Of a stretch of 35,362 nt of DNA, positions 7,694-15,946 are shown piece after piece. Numbering within the stretch: position 1 is the stretch's first letter; every line of letters begins with the position of its first letter. A model generated the notes under the pieces. That model was given only the letters and a program-made list of their open reading frames with translations, was not told the DNA's origin and did not search any database. The DNA lies in IMG/VR virus record IMGVR_UViG_3300043409_000433, positions 1-35,362 of that record; one strand, given 5' to 3'. Made by a program: the position numbers and the translations under genes. Origin of the DNA: a virus.

Positions 7694-9628
7694 ATGGCTG
7701 ACAATCCGTTTGCTCAATACGCACCTAAGCAAGAGGCTGCGGCAAATCCATTTGCTCAATACGCAACCACTTCGGCAGCTAGTGAGATTCCCGCAGCTCG
7801 CCGTAGTTATTCATTAGGTGAAGTACCATTAGAAGCCGGTAAAAATTTACCTGCAAGCGCTGGTCAGTTTGTCAGCGGTGTGGTGCAGGCTGTCACAAGC
7901 CCCTTACAAACCCTAACAGGTCTTCTTGATTTGGGTGCAGGTGCTTTGCGCAACTCGTTACCTAAAAGCGTGTCGGGCTTTATCGACAAATTTGACTCTG
8001 ACCCTGAGGCTGCTCAACGTGCAAGCGAAGTGGCGTCTGCTGTTGGTGGCATGTACAAAGATCGATACGGCAGCTACGATGCGATCAAACGCACATTTGC
8101 TGAAGACCCCGTGGGTACTGCTGCTGACTTGTCTACCTTGCTGACAGGTGGTGGCGCGGCAGCCAGTAAGTTGGGTGCTACTCAAACTGGTGCTGCGGTG
8201 TCAAAAGCCGGAGCCATGATCAACCCAATGCGCCCAATTGCACCGGTAATTGAAGCCCCATTTAAGTTGGCGGGTAAAGGTATTAGCGCTGTCTATAACG
8301 CCCTTGATCCCAAATCTACAGCATATCTGACTGCCGCGGAAGGCCGTGGCCCAGCGATTGTCAATGCACTTCGTGGTCAAACTGAAATTGTGCCAGGCAG
8401 CCTGCCTACCGCCGCGCAAGCCGCTGCCCCCGTGGGGGCCACTCGGTTTTCCGCAATGGGTGAATCGGCTGCCCGTACTACACCAACACCATTCTTTGAA
8501 CGCGAGCAAGCTCAAAAAGCAGCTCAATTGGCCGCGGTACAGACGGTTGGTAAAACACCAGCGGAACTTAAAGCTGCTGAAGCTGTTCGTAGTGCCACAG
8601 CCAAAGAGTTGTACGGTATTTCTGATCAAGCCTTAGTTCCTGCTGACAAAACATTTACTGGTTTGTTAGATCGTCCATCGATGGACAAAGTAATTGCGCG
8701 TGCAAGCGAGTTGGCTGCTGAGAAAGGTATCCCTTTCCAGATTGGTCAAAACCGCCCAGCTCAGACAATCCCATCGGCTATTTTGAATGCCGAAGGTATG
8801 CCTATGGGTGTAACTACAATCCCCGGAGAAGTGGCCAAGTACCCTGGTAGCAGTCTTCACATGATGAAGATGGCATTTGATGACCTGATCAAAAACCCTG
8901 AGCGTTTTGGCATCGGTGCAAACGAAGTGGGTGCAATCAATTCAACTCGCGGTAAGTTTTTAAATTGGGTTGAAGATAAAGCTCCTGATTACAAAACAGC
9001 ACGGGAAACCTTTGCCGCTCAAAGCAAGCCAATTAACCAAATGCAAGTGGGTCAGTTCCTTGAAGGTAAACTGACTCCTGCGCTTGGTGAAGAGACAGCT
9101 CGATTGCGTGCTGCTGGTTATGCTGGCGCTCTTGATCAAGCTCCCGGCACAATCAAACGTGCTACTGGCCAATCTCGATTCGATGAACTAAGTCAAGTCA
9201 TGACACCAGATCAGATCAAAGTTCTTGAGTCTGTGCGTGCCGATTTAGCCCGAGCCAAGTTAGCTGAATCCCAAGCTGGAGCAGCTCGTGGCGCTGGCCC
9301 AAATGTGAATCTGATGGGCACTGAGACACTGGGTAACGTGCGTGCTCCCAACTTCATCAACAACGTGACCACCGTGGCCAACGACATCCTGCGCCGGTTG
9401 CAAGGTAAGTTGGATCAGAAGTTGGCAATCGAGCTGGCTGCCGAAATGCTTGATCCTGCGGCAGCCGCCGCGGCGCTTGAAAAAGCTCTTGCCCGTCAAG
9501 CTAAGGGTGAAAAAATGGCAGAACCTTTTAGGAAAACTGGCAAAGCGGCATCCACTGTTCTTCGCACCCCCGCAACGATTAACATGCTGGCCCCACAATC
9601 TGAAAATCAAAATGCATTGGCGCAATAA
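7694..9628 (+). CDS. Putative injection/internal virion protein (gp16 position)
   Basis: 644 residues, similar to the 609 of P22 gp16. The N-terminus carries the motif NPFAQYA twice (residues 4-10 and 18-24), a short repeat often seen at the start of large phage internal proteins. The body is Ala-rich and helical, with hydrophobic small-residue stretches around 45-75 and 140-180 that could insert in membranes. It starts immediately after the previous stop and its TAA overlaps the next ATG. A role in DNA delivery across the envelope is inferred from context. Confidence 0.68.
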   Translation: MADNPFAQYAPKQEAAANPFAQYATTSAASEIPAARRSYSLGEVPLEAGKNLPASAGQFVSGVVQAVTSPLQTLTGLLDLGAGALRNSLPKSVSGFIDKFDSDPEAAQRASEVASAVGGMYKDRYGSYDAIKRTFAEDPVGTAADLSTLLTGGGAAASKLGATQTGAAVSKAGAMINPMRPIAPVIEAPFKLAGKGISAVYNALDPKSTAYLTAAEGRGPAIVNALRGQTEIVPGSLPTAAQAAAPVGATRFSAMGESAARTTPTPFFEREQAQKAAQLAAVQTVGKTPAELKAAEAVRSATAKELYGISDQALVPADKTFTGLLDRPSMDKVIARASELAAEKGIPFQIGQNRPAQTIPSAILNAEGMPMGVTTIPGEVAKYPGSSLHMMKMAFDDLIKNPERFGIGANEVGAINSTRGKFLNWVEDKAPDYKTARETFAAQSKPINQMQVGQFLEGKLTPALGEETARLRAAGYAGALDQAPGTIKRATGQSRFDELSQVMTPDQIKVLESVRADLARAKLAESQAGAARGAGPNVNLMGTETLGNVRAPNFINNVTTVANDILRRLQGKLDQKLAIELAAEMLDPAAAAAALEKALARQAKGEKMAEPFRKTGKAASTVLRTPATINMLAPQSENQNALAQ

Positions 9629-9849
9629 TGGATTCACAAGTTTTATTCAACATCGCCGTAAGTTTGGCAGGGTTCTTAGGTGGTTAAGTGTTGAACAACA
9701 TCTATCGCTCAATTGAGCGCTTGGACACGGACGTGCGGGCTATGCCTTTGAACTACGTCACGCGGGACGACTATCGTGCTGATATGCGCGACGTTAAAGA
9801 CATGCTTGGCAAAATCTTTGACAAACTGGACAATAAAGTAGACAAATAA
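9628..9849 (+). pseudogene. Small membrane-anchored phage protein interrupted by an in-frame TAA
   Basis: The frame opened by ATG 9628 (in a TAATG overlap) reads 19 codons with a hydrophobic start, MDSQVLFNIAVSLAGFLGG, then TAA at 9685-9687, then continues in the same frame for 53 codons (VLNNIYRSIERLDTDV onward) to TAA 9847-9849, which again overlaps the next ATG. The two parts look like one 73-residue protein with an N-terminal membrane helix and a charged C-terminal half. Intact relatives, as I recall them, have Trp after the Gly pair. The downstream half could restart at GTG 9688 with AGGTGG just upstream, giving 53 residues. So this may be a broken gene, a split coupled pair or a sequencing error. 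Confidence 0.6.
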
Positions 9850-10163
9850 TGGCCGATGAAAAAGACTCTGCAAAAGGCGCGTTAATTGAAAAGATCACGT
9901 TTGCCCTTCTGCCACTGCTGTTCTCATGCGTGGTGTATCTTATGTCATCTTTGTCTAATCTGGCGCACGAAGTGACCATCCTCAACAGCAAGATTAGCTT
10001 GGTGGTCACCAGCGACAACAAGCAGGCCACCAACACAGGGGCAGAACTAGCGCGTGAACGGTTGCGGCAAGATTTGTCGTTAGAGATCCAAAAGAACCGT
10101 GACGACATCCAATACAACCGCCAAAAGATTGCCATCATTGAAACTAAATTGGAGCGCAAATAA
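9849..10163 (+). CDS. Single-pass membrane protein of the lysis cassette
   Basis: 104 residues. One membrane segment spans about residues 16-35 (ITFALLPLLFSCVVYLMSSL) and is followed by a charged helical region likely to form a coiled coil (about 45-104). It is coupled by TAATG overlaps to the genes on both sides and lies just before the holin. Size, topology and place fit a spanin-like or holin-partner protein, but no lipobox or other diagnostic motif is present, so the lysis role is only inferred. Confidence 0.6.
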   Translation: MADEKDSAKGALIEKITFALLPLLFSCVVYLMSSLSNLAHEVTILNSKISLVVTSDNKQATNTGAELARERLRQDLSLEIQKNRDDIQYNRQKIAIIETKLERK

Positions 10164-10573
10164 TGCTTGGACTAGACGCACTCCTGAACGTGGGCGGCAA
10201 GCTCATTGACAAACTAATTCCAGACCCAGAGGCCAAAGCCAAAGCGCAATTGGAATTGGCCAAGTTGGCGCAGGATGGTGAACTGGCCAAAATGGCCAAC
10301 GACACCAAGTTGTTTGAGGTAGAGCAAGAAAACATCTCAGACCGTTGGAGGGCTGACATGGGGTCAGACTCTTGGCTGTCTAAAAATATTCGCCCTATGG
10401 CCCTTATAGCCATCTTTGTGGCCTATTTTGTGTTCACCATGATGTCAGCCTTTGGATATAACGCACAAGAGTCCTACGTCCAGTTGCTTGGCCAGTGGGG
10501 ACAGATCATTTTCTTGGCTTACTTTGGTGGCCGCACAGTTGAAAAACTTGCAGACATGAGGTCTAAAAAATGA
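10163..10573 (+). CDS. Holin, 3TM (GTA-type) superfamily
   Basis: 136 residues. The N-terminal half is amphipathic and charged (DPEAKAKAQLELAKL). Membrane helices are visible at about residues 77-97 and 105-122, with the typical FGGRTVEK ending near 121-128 and WRADMGSDSWLSKNIRP just before the first helix. This pattern fits the family named holin of 3TMs for gene-transfer release. It would permeabilise the inner membrane and let the neighbouring endolysin reach peptidoglycan. Its last 4 bases overlap the endolysin start. Confidence 0.82.
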   Translation: MLGLDALLNVGGKLIDKLIPDPEAKAKAQLELAKLAQDGELAKMANDTKLFEVEQENISDRWRADMGSDSWLSKNIRPMALIAIFVAYFVFTMMSAFGYNAQESYVQLLGQWGQIIFLAYFGGRTVEKLADMRSKK

Positions 10574-10992
10574 CGCCGCATTTTACGCTTGAAGAACTGA
10601 CACACACAGACCACAGAACATTGGACAACACCCCAAATGAAACTGAACAAGCAAACATTCAAAGACTGGCTGAGTTCCTTGAAGAACTTAAAACCTTACT
10701 TGGCGGTAAACCGATTATGGTCAACTCTGCTTTCCGCAGTAAAGCGGTAAACGATGCGGTTGGCAGCAAAGACACCAGTCAGCACCGTATTGGATGCGCC
10801 GCCGACATCCGTGTGCCAGGCATGACACCAGACCAAGTGGTGCGTGCCATCATTGCCTCAGACCTTGGGTTTGATCAGGTGATCCGCGAGTTTGATCGGT
10901 GGACGCACATCAGCATCCCCAACCAAGCTACTGGATCACCACGCAAACAAGCCCTGATTATTGACAAGGCTGGCACTCGGATGTTTGCGTAG
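10570..10992 (+). CDS. Endolysin, M15-family peptidase
   Basis: 140 residues. The zinc-binding set of the M15 (VanY/peptidase M15_3) family is visible: S70-x-H72-x-x-G-x-x-x-D79 and W111-T-H113, with SAFRS at 53-57 as the conserved upstream motif. These enzymes cut peptide bonds in peptidoglycan. There is no signal peptide, so export would depend on the holin directly upstream. Start ATG overlaps the holin stop (ATGA). The 3' end overlaps the convergent minus-strand gene by 35 bases. Confidence 0.88.
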   Translation: MTPHFTLEELTHTDHRTLDNTPNETEQANIQRLAEFLEELKTLLGGKPIMVNSAFRSKAVNDAVGSKDTSQHRIGCAADIRVPGMTPDQVVRAIIASDLGFDQVIREFDRWTHISIPNQATGSPRKQALIIDKAGTRMFA

Positions 10993-11143
10993 TCTTATAG
11001 TATTTGGCAGGCATCTTGGCATTTTTGTCCAACTGCTTGCGCAGCCATTCAGCGCCGCCAAGCTCTTGTAAGATCATCCAATGCCTATCAGACATTCGTA
11101 TCTGGCGGCCTTTTAATGGCTCAGGTGGTTTGGGTCTAGGCAT
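10958..11143 (-). CDS. Small hypothetical protein at the end of the replication operon
   Basis: 61 residues from ATG at 11143, which overlaps the upstream stop (TGATG) and follows GGAGAAG. Residues 10-45 hold RQIRMSDRHWMILQELGG and a basic helix, a layout that could form a small DNA-binding helix bundle, but I recognise no family. The last codons are Cys-containing (CQPCQ). A longer frame upstream exists, but it would overlap the preceding gene almost completely. It ends inside the 3' end of the convergent endolysin gene. Confidence 0.55.
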   Translation of the reverse strand: MPRPKPPEPLKGRQIRMSDRHWMILQELGGAEWLRKQLDKNAKMPAKYYKTTQTSECQPCQ

Positions 11144-11349
11144 CACTTCTCCTGAGTTGAAGCATGTAGATACGATGTCAGGCGTTTGATCTGCGATTCG
11201 CGGTACTTGCACATCGAATCGGCATATTCTCTGCCAGTCTGGGCTTCTAGTAGCTTGCGCTTGCATTCTTCCAGCTCTTTAAGCGCCAGCATCTCAGCCG
11301 TTGGCACGTCGAACACTGACTTGAAATAGTTTACGGTTTCTCTGAACAT
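11143..11349 (-). CDS. Small coiled-coil hypothetical protein
   Basis: 68 residues, with a strong ribosome site AAGGAG followed by TAATTGTA before ATG. The middle (about 18-60) is a charged amphipathic helix likely to form a coiled coil. No known motif. It is the first gene after a 43-bp gap that follows the helicase gene, and that gap holds the ACACAGTGT palindrome also found upstream of the operon's first gene. Confidence 0.6.
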   Translation of the reverse strand: MFRETVNYFKSVFDVPTAEMLALKELEECKRKLLEAQTGREYADSMCKYRESQIKRLTSYLHASTQEK

Positions 11350-11370
11350 TACAATTACTCCTTGGTTATG

Positions 11371-11390
11371 GTGTTACACAGTGTATCACA
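11371..11390. promoter_or_regulatory. Palindrome with ACACAGTGT core, copy 1
   Basis: The core ACAC-A-GTGT is a perfect palindrome around one base. This 20-bp site agrees at 14 positions with the site at 17883-17902. It lies between the helicase and the last two genes of the minus-strand operon and may be an operator for the operon's ribbon-helix-helix protein. Confidence 0.35.
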
Positions 11391-11392
11391 GT

Positions 11393-12799
11393 TTAATGAC
11401 CTTTGGACTGGCGGTACTCTTTAATTGCGTTCCTAAGTCCCGCTTGCGTAGTAGCCTTGTCGTCTAGTGCCAAGGCTTGCGCTTGATCCAGTGTGTCTTG
11501 GCACATGATCCTGTGGCAAATTACCGGCACACCCTGACCTTGACGGCGCACACGGGCGTTGAACTGCTCGTACAAATCCAGTGACCAGTTGAGGCCGTAC
11601 CACACAAGGATGTGGCCGTTATTCTGTAGGCCGTCAATCCCGTGGCCCATAGATGCTGGGTGGCCTATCATCAAGGCGCAGTCACCCGTTTTCCAGCGGT
11701 GCATGGCGTTGTTAAGCGATGACTCAGACTTGCACTCGGTCAAGTTGATCGGGTCAAGGTGCTTAAACTTCTCCATGATTCGTGCAGCGTCCGAGCGGTA
11801 AGCGTAGGAGCACAGGATTGGTGAGCCTTGGGCTTCGTCAATGATCTCTTCCAGCGCTTCAAGTTTGAGGTCATGCACTGGCTCCCACAGGGGCATTCCA
11901 GCAATCGGATACATGGCCCCGTTAGAGAACTGGAGGCACTTGTTGGTCAGCGATGCCTGGTTAAACGCTTCCACGGTTGTACCGCTGTCAAGGGTCAGGA
12001 AAAACTCCTTTTCCATCTTTTCGTACTTAGCCCGCAGATCGTCAGGCATTTCGATTTCGACATTGTTGATCATCAGGTCAGGTAGCGGGTTGTAATCCTC
12101 AGCGCTCATTTCAAGCGTGATGTCACCTATCAGCTTTTTAATGGTGTCCTCGGTATCCTCATACGGCACTTCTTTGTATGGCCCGACCTTTTTGTAAAAG
12201 CGGGTGCGGAAAGCCGTCTTGGACGTACCCAGCCGCTCACCCTTGTCCACCACGAGGAACTGACCATGCAGATCCTTGTAGCCATTGGAAGCCGGTGTGC
12301 CGGTCAGGCCGGTTGACCAACTGAACTTATCAGCAATCTTTTTAAATGCTTTAACTCTGTTTGTGGCACTGTTTTTCATCTTGCTGATCTCATCCCAAAT
12401 AATCCCGTTGAACGGCAGCGGCTTATCCTTCTTGACAAAATAAGTCTGAATCGTTTCCGATAGCCAGCCAAGGTTCTCATAGTTGATCAGATATACATCG
12501 GCTGGACGCAGCAGAGCACGGGTGCGTTGATCCTTTGTGCCCGTGACCATGCTAAACCGCAGGTGCTTGGTGTGCTCCCACTTCACAGCCTCTTGCCGCC
12601 AGACCAGCCGGATAACCCTGATCGGAGCCACGATGATCACACCCCGCAGGAACTGGGTGCGGATCAAATGAGCCAGGCTGGTCAGCGTGATCACGGTTTT
12701 GCCCAGTCCCATGTCCAGCCACAACATTGAGTTAGGGCGGGTGCACTGGAAGTTAACCGCCTTTTGCTGGTAGCCGTGCAGTAATTCAGGAGTCAACAT
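11393..12799 (-). CDS. SNF2/DEAD-type DNA helicase
   Basis: 468 residues. Superfamily 2 motifs are in order: HGYQQKAV near residues 8-15 (Q-like), Walker A DMGLGKT at 29-35, IIVAP at 55-59, the DExx box WDEIS at 135-139, motif III TGLTGTPASN at 163-172, and motif VI QFNARVRRQGQ in the C-terminal lobe. This is the compact SNF2-like helicase found in many phage replication clusters, where it probably remodels forks or recombination intermediates using ATP. Its start overlaps the VRR-NUC gene by 7 bases, a pairing that is common and suggests joint action. Confidence 0.9.
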   Translation of the reverse strand: MLTPELLHGYQQKAVNFQCTRPNSMLWLDMGLGKTVITLTSLAHLIRTQFLRGVIIVAPIRVIRLVWRQEAVKWEHTKHLRFSMVTGTKDQRTRALLRPADVYLINYENLGWLSETIQTYFVKKDKPLPFNGIIWDEISKMKNSATNRVKAFKKIADKFSWSTGLTGTPASNGYKDLHGQFLVVDKGERLGTSKTAFRTRFYKKVGPYKEVPYEDTEDTIKKLIGDITLEMSAEDYNPLPDLMINNVEIEMPDDLRAKYEKMEKEFFLTLDSGTTVEAFNQASLTNKCLQFSNGAMYPIAGMPLWEPVHDLKLEALEEIIDEAQGSPILCSYAYRSDAARIMEKFKHLDPINLTECKSESSLNNAMHRWKTGDCALMIGHPASMGHGIDGLQNNGHILVWYGLNWSLDLYEQFNARVRRQGQGVPVICHRIMCQDTLDQAQALALDDKATTQAGLRNAIKEYRQSKGH

Positions 12800-13131
12800 T
12801 TTTCAGCCTGATATTTTTTAAACTCATCAAACCGGCGGTTTTTTAAATGATTTGATTCAATAGCAGCATCAATCATGAGATAGCCGTTTACAACATCGTC
12901 AACGATATGCACATCGACATGATGTTGACCTAGTTTGAGATGCTCCCGCATTTGAGCTTCGGTGGGCTTGGCTCCGGTGCGCTTAAATTCAATAAAAAAC
13001 ACAGTGCCATCAGGCAAAATAAACATGCGATCGGGAACGGCCATTCGTGCGGGACTGGTAAACTTGTAAACCAGTAATCCTTTGGATTTGGCATAGTCAC
13101 ATACTTTTGCTTCAATTTGTTTTTCTAGCAT
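12793..13131 (-). CDS. VRR-NUC domain nuclease
   Basis: 112 residues from ATG at 13131; a TTG two codons upstream (13137) is possible. The catalytic pattern of the VRR-NUC branch of PD-(D/E)XK nucleases is present: E3/E7 in the first helix, PD at 33-34, and IEFK at 47-50 (E48 and K50). Family members are Holliday-junction or flap endonucleases. Gene order with an SNF2 helicase and DNA polymerase supports a replication or repair role. The start overlaps the 3' end of a 56-aa gene by 20 bases. Confidence 0.88.
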   Translation of the reverse strand: MLEKQIEAKVCDYAKSKGLLVYKFTSPARMAVPDRMFILPDGTVFFIEFKRTGAKPTEAQMREHLKLGQHHVDVHIVDDVVNGYLMIDAAIESNHLKNRRFDEFKKYQAEKC

Positions 13132-13282
13132 TTTCAATCACCAATGTTCGGTATGCGTCAAGTGCAACGCGCAAATCTTCTTTTAGGGTTTCAATCTCTT
13201 TTTGTTGGTCGTGCAACTTTTCGTTTGCTTCTTCGGCAAAACGTGCAAGGTTGTTGTATTCCCACAATTGAAAACTTGTCAT
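13112..13282 (-). CDS. Small coiled-coil hypothetical protein
   Basis: 56 residues, beginning MTSFQLWEYNNLARFAEEAN. The start ATG overlaps the polymerase stop codon by 4 bases (ATGA), and the 3' end overlaps the VRR-NUC start, so it fills what would otherwise be a 150-base gap. Residues 10-45 form a strongly charged helix (AEEANEKLHDQQKEIETLKE), likely a coiled coil. No family recognised. A small accessory subunit of the polymerase or nuclease is one option, from position only. Confidence 0.65.
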   Translation of the reverse strand: MTSFQLWEYNNLARFAEEANEKLHDQQKEIETLKEDLRVALDAYRTLVIENARKTN

Positions 13283-15135
13283 GCTAGTCCGAGGCAGAGT
13301 TTTTCCACCTCCCGAATGTAATAATCAAAATCCACTGGCAACTTGCCAGCATCCTTGATGTCATTGCAAGGCTGGACACCCCAGCCAGATTCAACGCCAA
13401 TCTTTCGCCATTGACCAGGATTCTTGGCAAGCGGGGGCATCCATTTGAACAGTCGTCCACCGCCCTCAGCAATGTAGTAGCGTGTGATGTTTTGTAGTTG
13501 TGAGGTCACGCCGTCACGCTCGATGGCTAGGTGGCTAGACCGCGGCACTTTGGTGCGAAGCATGAAGTCCATGATGTCTGGCCAGTTGTGCAGCGTTTCG
13601 CGGATCGGTGCGCTCTCGGTCAAAACCTTCTCGGCCACTTTGGCGATCACCAGACCACCGGCGTTTTGATGCCATTCCATATCGTGTTCATAAGCACCTT
13701 TGCGCTTGACGTTCCCATCCTCGTACTGGGCAATGTAGTTATTTACGTCACGGATCATCATTGTCTTGTAAATGGCTTCCTCAAGGTTTAACCCAGTGCG
13801 AAGTTGCCAAGCGGCACGGGCCAGATCCACCAACCACTTGTTTTGACGGGGTACACGCACTGTCAGGCCATCCGTGTTCACTTGGATCAGGCGAAGCCCC
13901 TCGATGTGCATCAGCCCTTCAGCCAGCAGGCACAGCAAAAGCTGGCCGTTGAGCGTAATGGACATGGTGAACAGTGGGTCATAAAACACACTGAAGCGAC
14001 TGTTGCTGTCACCATAGACACCATTAAGTGCCAGCTTAAGCATGGCCGACTCAGCCGACTTCTTAGGATATGTTTTGCGTTGCTCAAACAAGTGCTTATA
14101 AATGCTTACAAACTCTTTCCCCAAATGCTCAGGATGAAATCCATTAGTAATAGCAAGATTTGGATAATAAGAGGTAACGTCCAAGTCAACAATGACATGA
14201 TCAGCATCCGATTCGACCACTTCTGATTCAATGGATCCATGAATACCGCCAAGGCCAAAAACAAAATCGAAGCCATGAACGCGAGCAATAAGATCATTGA
14301 ACACCCCCTTTGTTTCTGTGATTGTCTGCTCTTTCAACCAGTTCAGCACACGGTTAAACTCGGGCGCTTGAAACTGAATCCATGGCAAGATGGCATCTTT
14401 AAGCGCAATCTCTGGCCGTGGGGTTTGACGGGGTGTGCGTCCCTTAGAGCCAAAGTCATAGCAGGCAACACCGGCTTCTTCCAGCTTCATGACGAAGTAA
14501 TCTTTGCCAATCTTGGTGTCATTGTGGTTCATAAAGTCACGGTTGTACTTGGCCGTCAGCTCCTCACGGAACCGGATCATGTCCAGCGTCTTAAAGTAAA
14601 ACGCTTTGGTTTCCCGCACGTCTTTGGCGTTGTAGGACTTAAGCGTCACGATCTGCTCTTTGCCCAGCGCTGTGCCTACGGGGAATGGCAGATCCTCAAT
14701 GGTGTCTGAGCGCATGTTGAACTCCAGCATCTTAAGGCTGGTGGCCCGTGCCTTGTTGTCAAAATGATGGATCTTAAATAGGTCAATCTGCTCAACGTAG
14801 CGGTCACTCGGGTTGACCTGGTGCATCCATTTGCCATTCTCATCGTCATCTTGCGAGTTGATGATAGCCATAGCCTTGTCGTATAGGGTTCGGGCATCTG
14901 ATTTGCCCATGCGAATTAGCGTATGCAAGACGGGGTAGTCGAACCCCAAGTTGTTGTACCCGACCATGCGTGCGTTCGTATCCTTGAGATACTGGAGAAA
15001 TTCAATGATTTCTTTGGAATCGTTGCGGTGGTCGCTGATTTCAAAAGACCAGCATAACGGCGCGTCTGTATGCTCCAGCGCCAGCGTGAAGACGTTGGGG
15101 TAGGTTTCGATGTCATAGACATAATCATTACTCAT
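13279..15135 (-). CDS. Family B DNA polymerase with 3'-5' exonuclease
   Basis: 618 residues from ATG at 15135 (reading MSNDYVYDIETYP); an in-frame ATG 4 codons upstream is less well spaced. Exonuclease motifs: Exo I D8-I-E10, Exo II N61-NLGF-D66, Exo III Y168-NAK-D172. Polymerase motifs: a GGIHG turn at 296-300, motif A D319-VTSYYPN, motif B K367-LALNGVYGDS, motif C NTDG with T421-D422. All acidic residues needed for both activities are present. Short for a family B enzyme but typical of phages. A long structured leader separates it from the upstream single-strand binding protein gene. Confidence 0.9.
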   Translation of the reverse strand: MSNDYVYDIETYPNVFTLALEHTDAPLCWSFEISDHRNDSKEIIEFLQYLKDTNARMVGYNNLGFDYPVLHTLIRMGKSDARTLYDKAMAIINSQDDDENGKWMHQVNPSDRYVEQIDLFKIHHFDNKARATSLKMLEFNMRSDTIEDLPFPVGTALGKEQIVTLKSYNAKDVRETKAFYFKTLDMIRFREELTAKYNRDFMNHNDTKIGKDYFVMKLEEAGVACYDFGSKGRTPRQTPRPEIALKDAILPWIQFQAPEFNRVLNWLKEQTITETKGVFNDLIARVHGFDFVFGLGGIHGSIESEVVESDADHVIVDLDVTSYYPNLAITNGFHPEHLGKEFVSIYKHLFEQRKTYPKKSAESAMLKLALNGVYGDSNSRFSVFYDPLFTMSITLNGQLLLCLLAEGLMHIEGLRLIQVNTDGLTVRVPRQNKWLVDLARAAWQLRTGLNLEEAIYKTMMIRDVNNYIAQYEDGNVKRKGAYEHDMEWHQNAGGLVIAKVAEKVLTESAPIRETLHNWPDIMDFMLRTKVPRSSHLAIERDGVTSQLQNITRYYIAEGGGRLFKWMPPLAKNPGQWRKIGVESGWGVQPCNDIKDAGKLPVDFDYYIREVEKLCLGLA

Positions 15136-15154
15136 TACAATTACCAAGTTGGGT

Positions 15155-15242
15155 GGGGGCTTCGATTTGGTTTCGTCTAGGTAGGGGGGAAAGCCAGAAA
15201 ATCCCTACAGAAACATCCTCGAATGCTGGCTTAACAGCCCCC
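15155..15242 (-). ncRNA. Structured leader RNA with pseudoknot potential ahead of the polymerase gene
   Basis: The 112-base gap between the DUF2815 gene and the polymerase start holds three perfect complementary pairs: GGGGGCT 15155-15161 with AGCCCCC 15236-15242; AAGCCAG 15191-15197 with CTGGCTT 15226-15232; GTAGGG 15181-15186 with CCCTAC 15203-15208. The last two interleave, so together they would form a pseudoknot enclosed by the first. They may instead be alternative folds. The element starts 5 bases after the upstream stop and ends 19 bases before the polymerase ATG. It might control polymerase translation or act as a processing or termination signal. The pairings are seen; the function is inferred. 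Confidence 0.5.
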
Positions 15243-15247
15243 GATTC

Positions 15248-15928
15248 TTATTGACCGCCTAAAAACGAAGGAAGACCTGCAAACGGTGCACTTGGCATCG
15301 CAGGCGCACCTTGAGGCGCAGCACCGAACATTCCAGCCGGAGCAGATGCCACCGGAGCAAACAAGTTAGACGCATCAACGGCCCCTTCACCGAATGCAGT
15401 ATCGTCACCAGCAAATTGAACAGCAATTAGGTCACAGCGGATGCCGCGGCCATGCTTGTTCTCTTGCAACCAAGGTTTAACAGCGGCATTGACTCGGCAG
15501 CCACCGTACATCTTGCGGGCCAACTGCTGAAATGCCATGGTGTTGGCAGGATCAATAGGTGAGCCATCGGGCTGGATCATCTGCGGTGCAGAATCACGGC
15601 CAGCGGTGATAAACACGTTGCCAGCGTAACCATCGTAGGGCAGGAAAGTCTTTTTATTGACCTTCTCATTACCCATACCAAAGCAACGCAGTTTGCGGTC
15701 TTGCTGGATCATTCCCATTACGGTGTTAGCGTGCTCTTTCCACTTCTCCAGTGCCATTGCACCGTAGCGTGCCATGAACTGGGCAAAGCCTGCATGATCC
15801 TGCGGCATCAAGAATTCACAGTTGTAAGAAATTCGTTCTTTACCTGTGGATTCATTGACTTGCTTTTGAGGTTCCGCAAGGTGAGGAAAAGACAAACGAA
15901 CATTTGATAAAAAGATTACTTCGGACAT
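15248..15928 (-). CDS. Single-stranded DNA-binding protein, DUF2815/Enc34-like
   Basis: 226 residues, with ribosome site GGAG and the leader TAAATGTA before ATG. The N-terminal part (VIFLSNVRLSFPHLAEPQ, residues 4-21) and the later MYGGCRVNAAVKPW and GIRCDLIAVQF segments are characteristic of the DUF2815 family, whose member Enc34 has an OB-like fold and binds ssDNA. The C-terminal ~45 residues are Ala/Pro/Gly-rich and flexible. It lies between a DUF2800 exonuclease-like gene and the DNA polymerase, matching a role in coating ssDNA during replication and recombination. Confidence 0.87.
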   Translation of the reverse strand: MSEVIFLSNVRLSFPHLAEPQKQVNESTGKERISYNCEFLMPQDHAGFAQFMARYGAMALEKWKEHANTVMGMIQQDRKLRCFGMGNEKVNKKTFLPYDGYAGNVFITAGRDSAPQMIQPDGSPIDPANTMAFQQLARKMYGGCRVNAAVKPWLQENKHGRGIRCDLIAVQFAGDDTAFGEGAVDASNLFAPVASAPAGMFGAAPQGAPAMPSAPFAGLPSFLGGQ

Positions 15929-15946
15929 TACATTTACTCCATTGAT

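Noticed and set aside
10993-11143. Long minus-strand frame extending the small gene to 11266
   Set aside because: The extension would overlap the upstream gene almost completely in another frame; ATG 11143 has a GGAG site and a stop-start overlap.
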